DNA of 64,000 nt, from positions 1,178,001-1,242,000 of the forward strand of contig NZ_JAMBOD010000001.1 in the NCBI RefSeq assembly GCF_023715445.1. Direction: 5' to 3'. The notes below the pieces were generated by a model. The model was not told where the DNA came from. It made no database searches and was given only the letters and a program-made list of their open reading frames with translations. Shown in pieces: positions 45,491-54,143 of the stretch. Position 1 is the first letter of the stretch. Each line of letters opens with the position of its first letter. This stretch comes from Fictibacillus nanhaiensis. Lineage in GTDB: Bacteria > Bacillota > Bacilli > Bacillales > Fictibacillaceae. The position numbers and the translations under genes were made by a program.

Positions 45491-46321
45491 TTGAAATTAA
45501 TCTCAATTTGTCCAAGCAACACAGAACTTCTCTTTTTTTTAGGGGCCGCTTCAGATTTGATCGGTATTGATGATTTTTCAGACTGGCCATCGGAGGTACA
45601 GGATTTAACGCGTCTAGGACCGGATTTATCAATAGATATGAACAAATTAGAATCCTTAGAGCCGGAACTGGTATTAGCAAGTTTAAGTGTGCCTGGTATG
45701 GAGAAAAATGTAGAGGAACTTAGAAAGCGTAACATTCCTCACGTTATTTATAATCCTCAATCCTTGAATGACATACAAAATGATCTTCTCGATTTAGGAC
45801 AAAGGATCGATAAACATAAAGAAGCCGAATACATCGTGAATTGGATGAGGGAAGAAATAAAAGAATACAAGAAAATTAGTCATTCGATTGAAAGACGCAA
45901 AAGCGTCTATTTTGAATGGTGGCCAAAACCAGTCTTTACCCCTGGAAAGGTAAACTGGCTGACGGAAATCGCCTATTTGGCAGGTGGTCAAAACCTTTTT
46001 GAAGATGTAAACCTCGCCAGTGTACAAACAACATGGGAAGATGTTGTAAAGCGCAAACCGGATATGATCGGAATGGTATGGGTTGGGGTTAGAACGGATA
46101 AGATGCATTCTTCTCATATTAAGAAAAGAGAAGGCTGGAAAGCATTAGAATCTAATCATACGGAGATTTTAAAGCTGGAGGAAGCACTTTTCTGCCGTCC
46201 TTCCCCGCGATTAATATTTGGGCTTAAACGACTCGCAGCATCCCTTCACCCTGACCATTACCCTTCCTTTGTTCCTCAGCAGGAGGAAGGCTATATAAAA
46301 GAGCTTCAGATTATCACATGA
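45491..46321 (+). CDS. BtuF-like cobalamin-binding fold protein without signal peptide
   Basis: 276 residues of the type III periplasmic binding fold (ICPSNTELLFFLGAASDLIGIDDFSDWP, then LGPDLSIDMNKLESLEPELVL, and a C-terminal lobe with GKVNWLTEIAYLAGGQNLFED). There is no signal peptide or lipobox; the protein starts directly with the first strand. The TTG start at 45491 has GGGGGT upstream, and no longer frame exists because yuiD ends 12 bases before. No ABC permease or ATPase is adjacent. Likely a cytoplasmic ligand-binding protein. Confidence 0.8.
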   Translation: MKLISICPSNTELLFFLGAASDLIGIDDFSDWPSEVQDLTRLGPDLSIDMNKLESLEPELVLASLSVPGMEKNVEELRKRNIPHVIYNPQSLNDIQNDLLDLGQRIDKHKEAEYIVNWMREEIKEYKKISHSIERRKSVYFEWWPKPVFTPGKVNWLTEIAYLAGGQNLFEDVNLASVQTTWEDVVKRKPDMIGMVWVGVRTDKMHSSHIKKREGWKALESNHTEILKLEEALFCRPSPRLIFGLKRLAASLHPDHYPSFVPQQEEGYIKELQIIT

Positions 46322-46344
46322 TGATCTTGAAGCTCCTTTTTTTT
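46301..46344 (+). terminator. Terminator overlapping the end of the BtuF-like gene
   Basis: GAGCTTCA / TGAAGCTC stem with an inner loop, followed by eight T. Confidence 0.7.
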
Positions 46345-46356
46345 ATGTAGCTCTTA

Positions 46357-47040
46357 TTAATATAAAAGCTGTTGTCTGAACACTTGCATCGATTTATCTT
46401 CGTTCCATGCTTTAAGCTCTGTTTCGGAAATTTCACCATCGCCGCGTTGTACCACATATACATCAATGGTTTTCTTGCCCCACTTATCATATACTTCTTC
46501 CACTGTATTAAAATAAAGATCAATTCTATTCCCTTTAATTGCTGAACCAGTATCCGCGACAACACCGTAGCCGTAGCCGGGTATCCATAGAACAGTGCCG
46601 ATCGGAAAGACTTTTGTATCTGCAGCAATCGTTGAATAGAGATCCCTCTTGACTTTTAAACCGGATTTAGTAATCCCGTAAGCTGGGTGATTTTTTGATT
46701 TTCCTGTACTTTCTTTCCCTGCCGTATAACCTGTAGCGGTTACACTAACGGCTGGATACTTCGTAAAATCTATTGTATCCTCAATCGTTTGCGGACCTTT
46801 TACTTCTGCTGATGACAGCAGCATATTTGGCGCATAAAAAGATGGCATTGATTTTAAAGTTTGTGATAATGTTTTTAATGCAGCATCCACTATTGGAATA
46901 TTGCTAGACGTTTTTTGATCTATCCAGCTTGCGAGATCGTTTGCCTGAACCCCAGAAACAGAACGGAATGTGGTGAAAATAGCGCCAACGAAAAGAATAG
47001 TAAGCGCTGTTCTTTTTGCAATTTTTCTTAGTTTAAGCAA
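46357..47040 (-). CDS. yuiC: YuiC-like 3D-domain protein (stationary-phase wall hydrolase)
   Basis: 227 residues. Basic start and signal anchor (about 8-25), helical linker, then the 3D domain (about 100-195) with [43 protein letters not shown], including the Asp residues that name the family. Related to B. subtilis YuiC, a lytic transglycosylase of the Rpf/MltA-like type. TTG 47040 is ten bases after AGGAG; the ATG at 47076 precedes several ribosome-site repeats and is less likely. Confidence 0.88.
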   Translation of the reverse strand: MLKLRKIAKRTALTILFVGAIFTTFRSVSGVQANDLASWIDQKTSSNIPIVDAALKTLSQTLKSMPSFYAPNMLLSSAEVKGPQTIEDTIDFTKYPAVSVTATGYTAGKESTGKSKNHPAYGITKSGLKVKRDLYSTIAADTKVFPIGTVLWIPGYGYGVVADTGSAIKGNRIDLYFNTVEEVYDKWGKKTIDVYVVQRGDGEISETELKAWNEDKSMQVFRQQLLY

Positions 47041-47238
47041 AAATTGTCCACTCCTCTCCTCTCTATTCCTTCCCATACTCGAAAAAATGTATACGTTTTT
47101 TTAGTAAGAAGGGGAAGAGAAGGATTGAGGTAACGAGGAGCAACCTTGGGGAGATAGACTTAGAGCTGCACCAAGTGATTGCAAGTGGAGAACAAACCTT
47201 GAAAAGTAACGCAATAAATAGAGGAATAAATAAAAATA

Positions 47239-47274
47239 AGGCTAACCACTCAACATTTACGTGGTCAACCTTTT
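47239..47274. repeat. Imperfect hairpin in the yuiB-yuiC gap
   Basis: AAGGCTAACCAC pairs with GTGGTCAACCTT (ten of twelve). A T-rich stretch follows on the plus strand, but no plus-strand gene lies before it. The rest of 47041-47340 shows nothing recognisable. Confidence 0.35.
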
Positions 47275-47340
47275 ATTTGTGTATGGTTCGGCGACCAATA
47301 CTAATCTTTTTGCAATACCCCTCTAGGTATTAAAACAAGA

Positions 47341-47420
47341 ATTCCCAGAGTAAATCGTATTAATCCCACGTTATTTGAAATAATCCCACGTTAATTAAAA
47401 AATAACCACGAGTCGACACG
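47341..47420. repeat. Four-unit degenerate array with 20-21 bp period
   Basis: The word TAATCCCACGTTA occurs exactly at 47361 and 47381. A weaker copy (AATAACCACG) starts at 47401 and another (ATTCCCAGAG) at 47341, so the CCCA/ACCA cores are 21, 20 and 20 bp apart. The sequence between cores varies. It lies between the yuiB terminator and yuiC. Confidence 0.65.
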
Positions 47421-47455
47421 CATTGACAATTTTCGCCACCCTGATAACCCTATAC

Positions 47456-47488
47456 CCAAAAAAAGACCCCCTGATAGGGAGTCCTTTT
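47456..47488 (-). terminator. Terminator after yuiB
   Basis: AGGACTCCC / GGGGTCTT-type stem followed on the minus strand by seven T. Confidence 0.7.
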
Positions 47489-47810
47489 AGAACATCTGAT
47501 ACCCGCGGACACGAAGCATTTTAATTGCAACACCTGCTAAAATAGCACCGATAAGTCCACATGTTAATATTGTAATATCGGAAGGAGACAAGTTTACTAA
47601 GTCCGTTCCGAGTTTTTGAAAACTTGACTCCGGCTTAGTAAAGTACTCAAAAAATCTAATATCATCGACGATCATAATAACGACGAATGGATAAAGAATT
47701 ACCATAAACCATGTAGCGCGAAGAAGCATATTGAACAAAAATCCGATTCCAAAAAAGAGAACCATGAAAAGAAGCATAGAAATAATAACTTGCGGCAATA
47801 GCAAATCCAT
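47487..47810 (-). CDS. yuiB: YuiB-family membrane protein
   Basis: 107 residues with three membrane helices (about 5-28, 30-48 and 80-100), MLLRATWFMVILYPFVVIMIVDD in the middle. Length and position between yuiC and yuiA match B. subtilis YuiB, function unknown. Confidence 0.88.
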   Translation of the reverse strand: MDLLLPQVIISMLLFMVLFFGIGFLFNMLLRATWFMVILYPFVVIMIVDDIRFFEYFTKPESSFQKLGTDLVNLSPSDITILTCGLIGAILAGVAIKMLRVRGYQMF

Positions 47811-47890
47811 GATGATGACACCCCCATATATCTGACGTTAGTTTACTAAACAGGGGGATTTACGTCAATTACATTGAGAGCGTTACCTGG

Positions 47891-48022
47891 TTAAGTTCTT
47901 TTCTTTCCGCTTCCGCTGCATTCTACACACGTTTCAGAACCTCCAAGCAACAGCTGGAAATATCCCTTACCTTCACAATATGGACATTGATCATGTTTTT
48001 TCTGAATCGCATGTTTTCTCAT
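47891..48022 (-). CDS. yuiA: YuiA-family zinc-finger miniprotein
   Basis: A 43-residue protein. Two CxxCxGxG-type motifs, CPYCEGKGYF and CVECSGSGKK, form a small DnaJ-like zinc site. AAGGGAG lies upstream of the ATG. Placed directly upstream of yuiB as in B. subtilis. Function unknown. Confidence 0.88.
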   Translation of the reverse strand: MRKHAIQKKHDQCPYCEGKGYFQLLLGGSETCVECSGSGKKRT

Positions 48023-48171
48023 GTTGTAACACTCCCTTGTTTTTAGTTTAAATTTTCAGATAATAATAACAAGGATTCAGGGTATTGGAAAACCGATTTT
48101 AAGGCTAAATAACCTGATGTAAGCGTAAACATTAAGCACATTCTTAAATTATCAGAATATTTCGTACATTT

Positions 48172-48654
48172 TTATCTGCAATCAAATATTTTATATGAAG
48201 TATACCCAAATACATCTCCTGGATTAATCTTATCTTCAACTATTTTATTTTTTTCATTCATAAAATAATGAACCATTAATGAAGTATCAGGATCTGATTG
48301 AAGTTCTTCTGGAGTCAAAAATGCTGCACATTCAATTTCACTTGATGCAGACATTAATGCACCTTTCCTCTTCTTCAGCAAAAAAACTATCATATTATCA
48401 CTGATCGTCTCTTTAATAACCCCTGAGCGTATTCCTAATATCGTAACAACTTCTCCCAATATACCTGTCTCTTCAAAAACTTCTCTAACGGCGGCTTCAT
48501 CTACAGTTTCTCCCGCATCTACGAAACCTGCAGGGATGGACCATTTCCCTTTTAACCCTCCGTATCTCTTCTTAACGACGAGCCATTTTCCATCATCATC
48601 TATTAAAAGACCAGCAGCTGCAAGCCAAATCTTTCCTCTGTCTTTTTTAGTCAT
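48172..48654 (-). CDS. Nudix hydrolase
   Basis: About 160 residues. The Nudix box is complete: G(5)E(7)REVFEETG in GFVDAGETVDEAAVREVFEETGI split over the loop and helix. The start is taken at ATG 48654 (MTKKDRGKIWLAAAG), although its ribosome site is imperfect; ATG 48678 adds eight residues. Hydrolyses nucleoside-diphosphate-linked compounds; substrate unknown. Confidence 0.85.
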   Translation of the reverse strand: MTKKDRGKIWLAAAGLLIDDDGKWLVVKKRYGGLKGKWSIPAGFVDAGETVDEAAVREVFEETGILGEVVTILGIRSGVIKETISDNMIVFLLKKRKGALMSASSEIECAAFLTPEELQSDPDTSLMVHYFMNEKNKIVEDKINPGDVFGYTSYKIFDCR

Positions 48655-48690
48655 CAGCCTAATCCGCCCTTTCAGCATTTTTTCAAAAGT

Positions 48691-48723
48691 AAAAAAAGAA
48701 CAGAAGCTTTAGCTCCTGTTCTT
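48691..48723 (-). terminator. Terminator after yumB
   Basis: AAGAACAG-AGC / GCT-CTGTTCTT stem with four-base loop and seven T on the minus strand. Confidence 0.85.
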
Positions 48724-48740
48724 AGTTTACACGATAAGAT

Positions 48741-49940
48741 TTAGAAAAGTTTTAATTTACCTTTTTTAATAACCATTGGTACGCCGCCAAGTAAGAACAG
48801 GTAGCGGTTGTCGATTACTTTTTTCATTGCTGATGCAGTAGCACCGAACAATTTCTTGTTTCCTACTTTACCGATTGCTTCACCTTTACCAAGTGATGCA
48901 ACAGTACCTTTAATGTCAGGTTTGAACTCTTCAAGCTTTCCGCCATTCATCAACGCTTTGATGTTGCGGCCGATTGTGTAAGCTTGCTGAATTGCGATTT
49001 GTGCAGTTGGAGGGTATGGACGGTTTGCTTCTTCATCAATAATAAGCGCACAATCCCCTGCAACGAAGATATAATCGTAACCTGGCATACGAAGATCCTT
49101 ATCAACTTTAACGCGTCCGCGCATCGTTTCGAATCCTGCTTCTTCTACTAAATGGTTACCGCGGACTCCACCTGTCCAAACAATCGTGTTTGCTTTGATT
49201 TCTTCACCATTAGCAAGCACTACACCATCAGTATTACATTCTTTAATTGGCGTGTTTACAAGGAACTCAATTCCGCGGCGTTCTAAATTATTGATTGCAT
49301 ACTCAACAAGCTCTTCATCGAATCCAGGAAGTACTGTTGGAGCGGCTTCAATATTAACGATACGAACTTTTTCACGAGGAATATCGTACTCGCGGCAAAG
49401 CTCAGGAACACGGTCAGCTAGTTCACCAACGAACTCAATACCAGTGAAACCAGCTCCACCCACTACGATTGTAATAAGCTCATCTTTTTGTCCTTCGTTG
49501 TTATAACGTGCGAAAGAATAGTCGATATGTTCACGGATTTTACGAACAGAGTTAATGCTGCGGATACTGAATGCATTTTCTTTAAGACCTTGAATACCAA
49601 AAGTCTCTGGATCAGATCCTAATGCAATAACTAAATAGTCGTACGTCAATTCTTGGTTTTCAAGAATAACACGTTTTTCGTCTTTTTTAAGTTCAACAAC
49701 TGTATCTTGAACAAAGTTGATTTTGTTCATATCAATGATGCTGTCGATCATGATGCGTGTTTTATCGTGGTGTAATGTACCAGCTGCATTTTCGTGAAGC
49801 CATGTTGTTTGGTAATGATAGTTATGTTTGTTTACTAATGTTACTTCTGCTTCATCAGATCCTAATTCTTTTTGTAAACGAACAGCTGACATGATACCGC
49901 CATAACCGCCGCCTAGAATAAGTATTTTTGGCTTACTCAT
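48741..49940 (-). CDS. yumB: Type II NADH dehydrogenase
   Basis: 399 residues. FAD site [22 protein letters not shown] site [18 protein letters not shown], and the second FAD segment [11 protein letters not shown] are intact. The C-terminal [11 protein letters not shown] is the membrane-binding end. Passes electrons from NADH to menaquinone without pumping protons. The start is ATG 49940 with GGAAGTG upstream. A Rex-like operator lies 72 bases before it; Rex controls ndh in B. subtilis. Confidence 0.93.
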   Translation of the reverse strand: MSKPKILILGGGYGGIMSAVRLQKELGSDEAEVTLVNKHNYHYQTTWLHENAAGTLHHDKTRIMIDSIIDMNKINFVQDTVVELKKDEKRVILENQELTYDYLVIALGSDPETFGIQGLKENAFSIRSINSVRKIREHIDYSFARYNNEGQKDELITIVVGGAGFTGIEFVGELADRVPELCREYDIPREKVRIVNIEAAPTVLPGFDEELVEYAINNLERRGIEFLVNTPIKECNTDGVVLANGEEIKANTIVWTGGVRGNHLVEEAGFETMRGRVKVDKDLRMPGYDYIFVAGDCALIIDEEANRPYPPTAQIAIQQAYTIGRNIKALMNGGKLEEFKPDIKGTVASLGKGEAIGKVGNKKLFGATASAMKKVIDNRYLFLLGGVPMVIKKGKLKLF

Positions 49941-50316
49941 CGAATTCACTTCCAGTTCTAATTTTTTTTAGTTTGACCTTTTCATTCAATTAATATAAGA
50001 AAAGGAATAGATTGTGATATATTTCACGTAATAAGACATAAATAAGTGCAAAAATGTTCGAAATATCGACATTTTTTATTCATACAAACTCATCTTATTC
50101 CTTTTCCCTTGTTTTTTCAACCCTTTTTTCGTTATGATATAAATTCAATTCTTATAAGGATTGCTGATATTTATTTGTCACTCTATGCCAAATTATACAA
50201 ACGAAAAAAGAGGACTTTTTGCCTTCATAAAGAATGTTTATGAGAGTTAGCAAAGAAGTTCTGGTCAGAACATATTGCGTGTTCATCAGTCATAGAAAAC
50301 AGAAGAGGTGAAAGTG
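49941..50316. other. Divergent promoter region of yumB and yumC
   Basis: About 375 bases, AT-rich, holding the promoters of both genes and the Rex-like site at 50012-50029. No hairpin with a T-run or other gene was recognised. Confidence 0.5.
50012..50029. promoter_or_regulatory. Rex-like operator upstream of yumB
   Basis: TTGTGATATATTTCACGT matches the Rex consensus TTGTGAAATATTTCACAA at 15 of 18 positions, with both TTGTGA and TTCAC half-sites in register. Rex is the NADH/NAD+-sensing repressor of Gram-positive bacteria, and NADH dehydrogenase is a classic target. Confidence 0.7.
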
Positions 50317-51297
50317 ATGGCAAAAGAAATTTACGATATTACGATTATTGGTGGAGGTCCTTCAGGTTTATTTGCTGCATTCTACGGCGGCATGCGACAA
50401 ATGAAAGTAAAAATTATCGAAAGCATGCCACATCTTGGTGGTCAGCTTTCTGCTTTATATCCTGAAAAATACATATATGATGTTGCCGGTTTTCCTAAAG
50501 TTCTTGCACAGGACCTTGTAAACAACTTAAAAGAACAAGCGATGCAGTTTAATCCTTCCGTTGTTTTAGAAGAGTCGGTAAAGAACGTGGAAAAAAATGA
50601 TGAAGAGATTTTTGAATTAACAACCGATAAGACCGTTCATTATAGTAAAGCTGTATTGATTACAGCAGGTGTTGGTGCATTCCAGCCCCGCCGATTGGAG
50701 TTAGCTTCCGCTTCACAATATGAAGGGAAAAACCTGCACTATTTCGTAAATGACCTTCAAGCTTTTGCAGACAAAAAAGTTTTAGTTTGCGGGGGCGGAG
50801 ACTCAGCGCTTGACTGGTCTTTAATGCTGGAGCCAATCTCGCCAGAAGTTACACTGACTCATAGACGTGATAAGTTCCGTGCTCATGAGCATAGTGTCGA
50901 ACAATTAATGAACTCGAAGGTCGTTGTAAAAACTCCCTATCAAATCACGGAATTGATTGGTGACGGGGAAAATATCTCGGCAGTTGTATTAGAAAACGGA
51001 GACCTTAAAGAAACCATTGAAGTGGACGCTGTAATCGTTAACTACGGCTTTATTTCTTCACTTGGTCCAATTAAGACTTGGGGTCTTGATATTCAAAAGA
51101 ACTCTATCGTGGTTAACTCCAAGATGGAAACGAATATTAAAGGAATCTATGCAGCAGGTGATGTATGTACGTATGAGGGCAAAGTTAAGCTGATTGCTTC
51201 AGGATTTGGAGAAGCTCCTACAGCTGTTAATAACGCTAAAACGTATATTGATCCAAATGCAAAGACTCAGCCCATGCATAGCACGAGCCTATTTTAA
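50317..51297 (+). CDS. yumC: Ferredoxin/flavodoxin-NADP reductase
   Basis: 326 residues of the thioredoxin-reductase-like FNR type: FAD site [23 protein letters not shown] site [17 protein letters not shown] with HRR in THRRDKFRA, and FAD end [15 protein letters not shown]. There is no CxxC pair, which separates it from thioredoxin reductase. Start ATG 50317 with AGAGGT upstream. Orthologue of B. subtilis YumC by family and position. Confidence 0.94.
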   Translation: MAKEIYDITIIGGGPSGLFAAFYGGMRQMKVKIIESMPHLGGQLSALYPEKYIYDVAGFPKVLAQDLVNNLKEQAMQFNPSVVLEESVKNVEKNDEEIFELTTDKTVHYSKAVLITAGVGAFQPRRLELASASQYEGKNLHYFVNDLQAFADKKVLVCGGGDSALDWSLMLEPISPEVTLTHRRDKFRAHEHSVEQLMNSKVVVKTPYQITELIGDGENISAVVLENGDLKETIEVDAVIVNYGFISSLGPIKTWGLDIQKNSIVVNSKMETNIKGIYAAGDVCTYEGKVKLIASGFGEAPTAVNNAKTYIDPNAKTQPMHSTSLF

Positions 51298-51351
51298 TAT
51301 CGATGAAAAAGGTGCCGGACTTTCGTTCGTTATGAGCAGGAGGTGTTCACT

Positions 51352-51525
51352 TTGAACAGGCAATTTACTGAAGAAGAAATGCATGCTGCTGATTGTTTAC
51401 AGGAGATGCAAAGAATAATCAGCCAGCTTCATATTACAGATGAAACTTTCTTAGAAGATACGAAGTCACAATTATCCCGTTTAAAGGAGCTTCTTATTGA
51501 ATTGGAAAAGTATACTATGGAATAA
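51352..51525 (+). CDS. Small helical hypothetical protein, 57 aa
   Basis: AGGAGG lies eight bases before TTG 51352 (MNRQFTEEEMHAADCL); the GTG at 51343 abuts that site. Amphipathic helices rich in Glu, Leu and Gln; no membrane segment. Unrecognised. Followed by a terminator at about 51606-51632 (AACCCGG/CCGGGTT). Confidence 0.55.
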   Translation: MNRQFTEEEMHAADCLQEMQRIISQLHITDETFLEDTKSQLSRLKELLIELEKYTME

Positions 51526-51605
51526 ATTCCTTCTGGATAATGGGTGTAATCTTTGTTATCATTATTTGTGAGGCGGACAAGTGCCGCTGAAACCAAAGTA
51601 TTTTA

Positions 51606-51632
51606 ACCCGGTGTTGGCGCGCCGGGTTTTCT
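51606..51632 (+). terminator. Terminator after the 57-aa gene
   Basis: AACCCGG / CCGGGTT stem with a ten-base loop followed by TTCTT. Confidence 0.55.
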
Positions 51633-51664
51633 TATACCCTTTTTTAGATGAGGAGAAGACAAAC

Positions 51665-51826
51665 ATGGAAATGAATTTGATGTTGGGTATTCTGTTCTTT
51701 ATTATGGGAACGATCTTAATGCCTCTTGGCTTAAAACAGACGAGCAAACAAAATAAAATTTTACTTATAGGAGCATCTGTTTTTTCAGATATAATGGGTG
51801 TTCTTTTGATTTTTAACATAATTTAG
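51665..51826 (+). CDS. Small two-helix membrane protein, 53 aa
   Basis: GAGGAG nine bases before ATG 51665 marks the start inside a longer frame. Two hydrophobic helices (LMLGILFFIMGTILMPLGL and ILLIGASVFSDIMGVLLIF) joined by a basic turn. Unrecognised. Confidence 0.6.
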   Translation: MEMNLMLGILFFIMGTILMPLGLKQTSKQNKILLIGASVFSDIMGVLLIFNII

Positions 51827-51839
51827 ACATAAATGAAAC

Positions 51840-51866
51840 CTCCTGAGCGTTGCCTCAGGAGGTATA
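51840..51866. terminator. Bidirectional terminator before yutM
   Basis: ACCTCCTGAG / CTCAGGAGGT perfect stem with a six-base loop between converging genes. Confidence 0.7.
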
Positions 51867-51874
51867 TTAGTTTC

Positions 51875-52231
51875 TTAGCATTCTTCCGGCGATCCGGCGT
51901 TTGTTGCTGTACGGAATGACGATCCGCAGCCGCAGGAAGCGATGGCATTTGGATTTGTTATTGTAAATCCTCCACCCATCATGTTTTGTTTAAAATCAAT
52001 AACCGTGCCTTTTAATACTTTTGCACTTTCTTCATCAACTACTACACGGATACCATCAATCATTTCTTCTGTATCTTTTTCATTAAAATCACTGTCAAAG
52101 CCCATTCCATACGAAAGACCTGTACATCCTCCACCTTTAACAGCTACGCGAAGAAATTGATTTTTATCTTCTTCATCAGCCAGCATTTCCTTAATTTTGC
52201 TTGCTGCACTCTCTGTAATTTCAACGATCAT
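51875..52231 (-). CDS. yutM: A-type iron-sulfur cluster carrier (HesB/IscA)
   Basis: 118 residues. The three cluster-binding cysteines are present: Cys in VKGGGCTGLSYGMGF and the pair in SCGCGSSF near the C-terminus. Carries Fe-S clusters to target proteins; B. subtilis YutM is the equivalent. Start ATG 52231 with AAAGGAG upstream. The NifU-type scaffold yutI lies 8 kb away. Confidence 0.93.
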   Translation of the reverse strand: MIVEITESAASKIKEMLADEEDKNQFLRVAVKGGGCTGLSYGMGFDSDFNEKDTEEMIDGIRVVVDEESAKVLKGTVIDFKQNMMGGGFTITNPNAIASCGCGSSFRTATNAGSPEEC

Positions 52232-52303
52232 TGTAATCACTCCTTTAATAAGGATTATAGCTTTAGTATATCTCCTCTGATGTTTATGCTCAACATTTCA
52301 GCT

Positions 52304-52486
52304 TTACCTTTGTTTTTCATTTTGCTGCAATTTCATAATTTTATTATGTGTCTCATCAATTTTTCTACTATATTTTAATACCATAGGATGGTGAATTCCA
52401 AATGTGTTTGCGGTTTGTATCATTTTATTTCGCAAACTCTCTAATTGTTCAATTTTTTCAAGTCTAGATGCTGTTGTGGCCTTCAT
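52304..52486 (-). CDS. Spo0E-like aspartyl-phosphate phosphatase
   Basis: 60 residues. IEQLESLRNKMIQTANTFGI...VLKYSRKIDETHNKIMKLQ matches the two-helix Spo0E family; the usual SQELD motif is SRKID here, keeping Ser and the essential Asp. Family members dephosphorylate Spo0A~P and block sporulation. Start ATG 52486 with GGAG eight bases upstream. Confidence 0.8.
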   Translation of the reverse strand: MKATTASRLEKIEQLESLRNKMIQTANTFGIHHPMVLKYSRKIDETHNKIMKLQQNEKQR

Positions 52487-52825
52487 TTTCGTCACTCCAC
52501 TCTTAATTTTAAGACAAGTAATGTATTTCTATTTTACAGTTATTTCAATTAATAGACAATAAAACCCTATAAAAAATAAGGGCATTTTTAAATATTGGAA
52601 AGTTTTTTATAAAAGTGACTTCCTTGTCCTAATGTAGGATTAGGCTTATAATGATAAAAGTATCTCAATGCTTTAAAAGACTTGTTGTCTGGATTATCTT
52701 TTAATTTCTTATTTTACATAGTATTCGTTTAATATTGGTTAAAGCAGAGCATAGTCTCTCATTCAAATTCACAAAAATGTGAACATCATCCGAACATTTC
52801 GCTAGAACATTAGGGGGATAAAAAA
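52487..52825. other. Divergent promoter region of spo0E-like gene and mqnE
   Basis: About 340 AT-rich bases. A perfect palindrome TTCACA-AAAA-TGTGAA lies at 52768-52783, 42 bases before the mqnE start, a possible repressor site. No terminator, repeat or additional gene was recognised. Confidence 0.45.
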
Positions 52826-53923
52826 ATGGCAAATATATTAACATTCGATACTCGAATGGAAGCAATTGCAGAGAAAGTGAAACATGGTGAGCGTCTTACG
52901 ATCGAAGACGGATTATATTTATATGAAACAGACGATTTATTATCTGTTGCGACTCTCGCAAATGAAGTGAACCGTCAAAAAAACGGGGATCATGTTTATT
53001 TCATTGAAAACCTATATATTAATCCAACAAATGTTTGCGAAGCAACTTGCAGTTTCTGCGGATTTAAACGTAAGCCTGGGGAAGAAGGCGCTTATACGAT
53101 GAATGATGAACAGCTCTTAGAGTATGTTCAAAAGCGCTGGAACGATAATATCCGGGAGTTTCATATCGTAGGCGGACACAACAACGAGGTACCATTTGAT
53201 TATTATTTAGATACCATCCGTACTTTAAAAAAACAATATCCGCAAGTAACAGTGAAAGCTTATACAGGAGCTGAGATTGAGTTCTTCTCAAGAATTGCTG
53301 GGATCTCAATGAAAGAAGCATTGCAGGAGCTGATCAAAGCAGGTCTTGATACAATGCCAGGCGGAGGCGCTGAAATCCTGACTGAAAGATATCGTTTAAA
53401 GATGAGTCCTGACAAAGCATCAACTGATCAATGGCTTGAAGCCCATGAGATCGCACATGGTTTAGGATTGAAAACACATGCTACAATGCTTTACGGTTCT
53501 ATTGAGACAAAAGAAGAACGACTCATTCATATGGATCGCCTGCGCCAGCTTCAAGACGTAACGAATGGCTTTATGGTGTTCATCCCTCTTGCTATGCAGC
53601 CACGTTCACAGTCGATGGGCTTAATGAGAAGAACTTCTGCATTTGACGATATGAGAACCATAGCAATCAGCCGTCTAATGCTGGATAACTTTGATCATAT
53701 TAAAGCTTATTGGATCAATATCGGCGTACAGCTGACTCAAATGGCTCTTACTTTCGGATCAGATGATATTCATGGAACTCTAATTGAGGAACGAATCTCC
53801 CATGCTGTAGGTGCTTTAACATCTGCTGGGATAACTCGTAAAGAACTCGTTCACTTAATTAAAACAGCTAACAAAGTGCCTGTTGAACGTGATACCTTCT
53901 ATAACATCATTCAAAAATACTAA
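52826..53923 (+). CDS. mqnE: Aminofutalosine synthase (radical SAM)
   Basis: 365 residues. The radical-SAM cysteines are in NVCEATCSFCGF (CxxxCxxC). MqnE-type segments include FHIVGG, KAYTGAEIEFFSRI, HATMLYGSIET and FGSDDIHGTLIEERISHA. Makes aminofutalosine in the futalosine route to menaquinone. The paralogue MqnC is the main alternative; the long C-terminal HGTLIEERI block favours MqnE. No other mqn gene is in the window, and B. subtilis itself uses the men route. GGGGG precedes the ATG. Confidence 0.85.
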   Translation: MANILTFDTRMEAIAEKVKHGERLTIEDGLYLYETDDLLSVATLANEVNRQKNGDHVYFIENLYINPTNVCEATCSFCGFKRKPGEEGAYTMNDEQLLEYVQKRWNDNIREFHIVGGHNNEVPFDYYLDTIRTLKKQYPQVTVKAYTGAEIEFFSRIAGISMKEALQELIKAGLDTMPGGGAEILTERYRLKMSPDKASTDQWLEAHEIAHGLGLKTHATMLYGSIETKEERLIHMDRLRQLQDVTNGFMVFIPLAMQPRSQSMGLMRRTSAFDDMRTIAISRLMLDNFDHIKAYWINIGVQLTQMALTFGSDDIHGTLIEERISHAVGALTSAGITRKELVHLIKTANKVPVERDTFYNIIQKY

Positions 53924-53933
53924 TTAATGAAGA

Positions 53934-53972
53934 AAGCCCGACTACATTTATATGTAGTCGGGCTTATTATTT
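53934..53972 (+). terminator. Terminator after mqnE
   Basis: AAGCCCGACTACA / TGTAGTCGGGCTT perfect 13-bp stem, then ATTATTATTT. Confidence 0.85.
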
Positions 53973-54020
53973 AGCATTAGCTGTCATTTACGGTACGTGT
54001 TCTTTTATTTATTACACGTT

Positions 54021-54143
54021 TGCTCAATCTTGGCCGGTTTTCGCTCAGAATATACGATCTTCGCTCAAATGATGCCGATTATCGCTCAAAATATCCATCC
54101 TGCGCTCAAACAAGGTTTATTTTCGCTCAGACTGTCATTATCC
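54021..54143. repeat. Six-unit array with 20-21 bp period (CGCTCA core)
   Basis: CGCTCA starts at 54042, 54062, 54083, 54103 and 54124, with TGCTCA at 54021: spacings 21, 20, 21, 20 and 21. TT or TA usually precedes and A or GA follows; the 12-13 bases between are unrelated. The last unit ends at the dapF stop codon, so the array fills the mqnE-dapF gap where a dapF terminator would be expected. Confidence 0.8.

Noticed and set aside
50046-50243. Plus-strand frame of 65 residues in the yumB-yumC gap
   Set aside because: AT-rich promoter DNA with no ribosome site; the residues are Phe/Ile/Lys-biased as expected by chance.
54021-54143. CRISPR array
   Set aside because: The shared word is only six to nine bases and units are 20-21 bp. 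CRISPR repeats are 23 bp or longer with similar-length spacers, and no cas genes are present.
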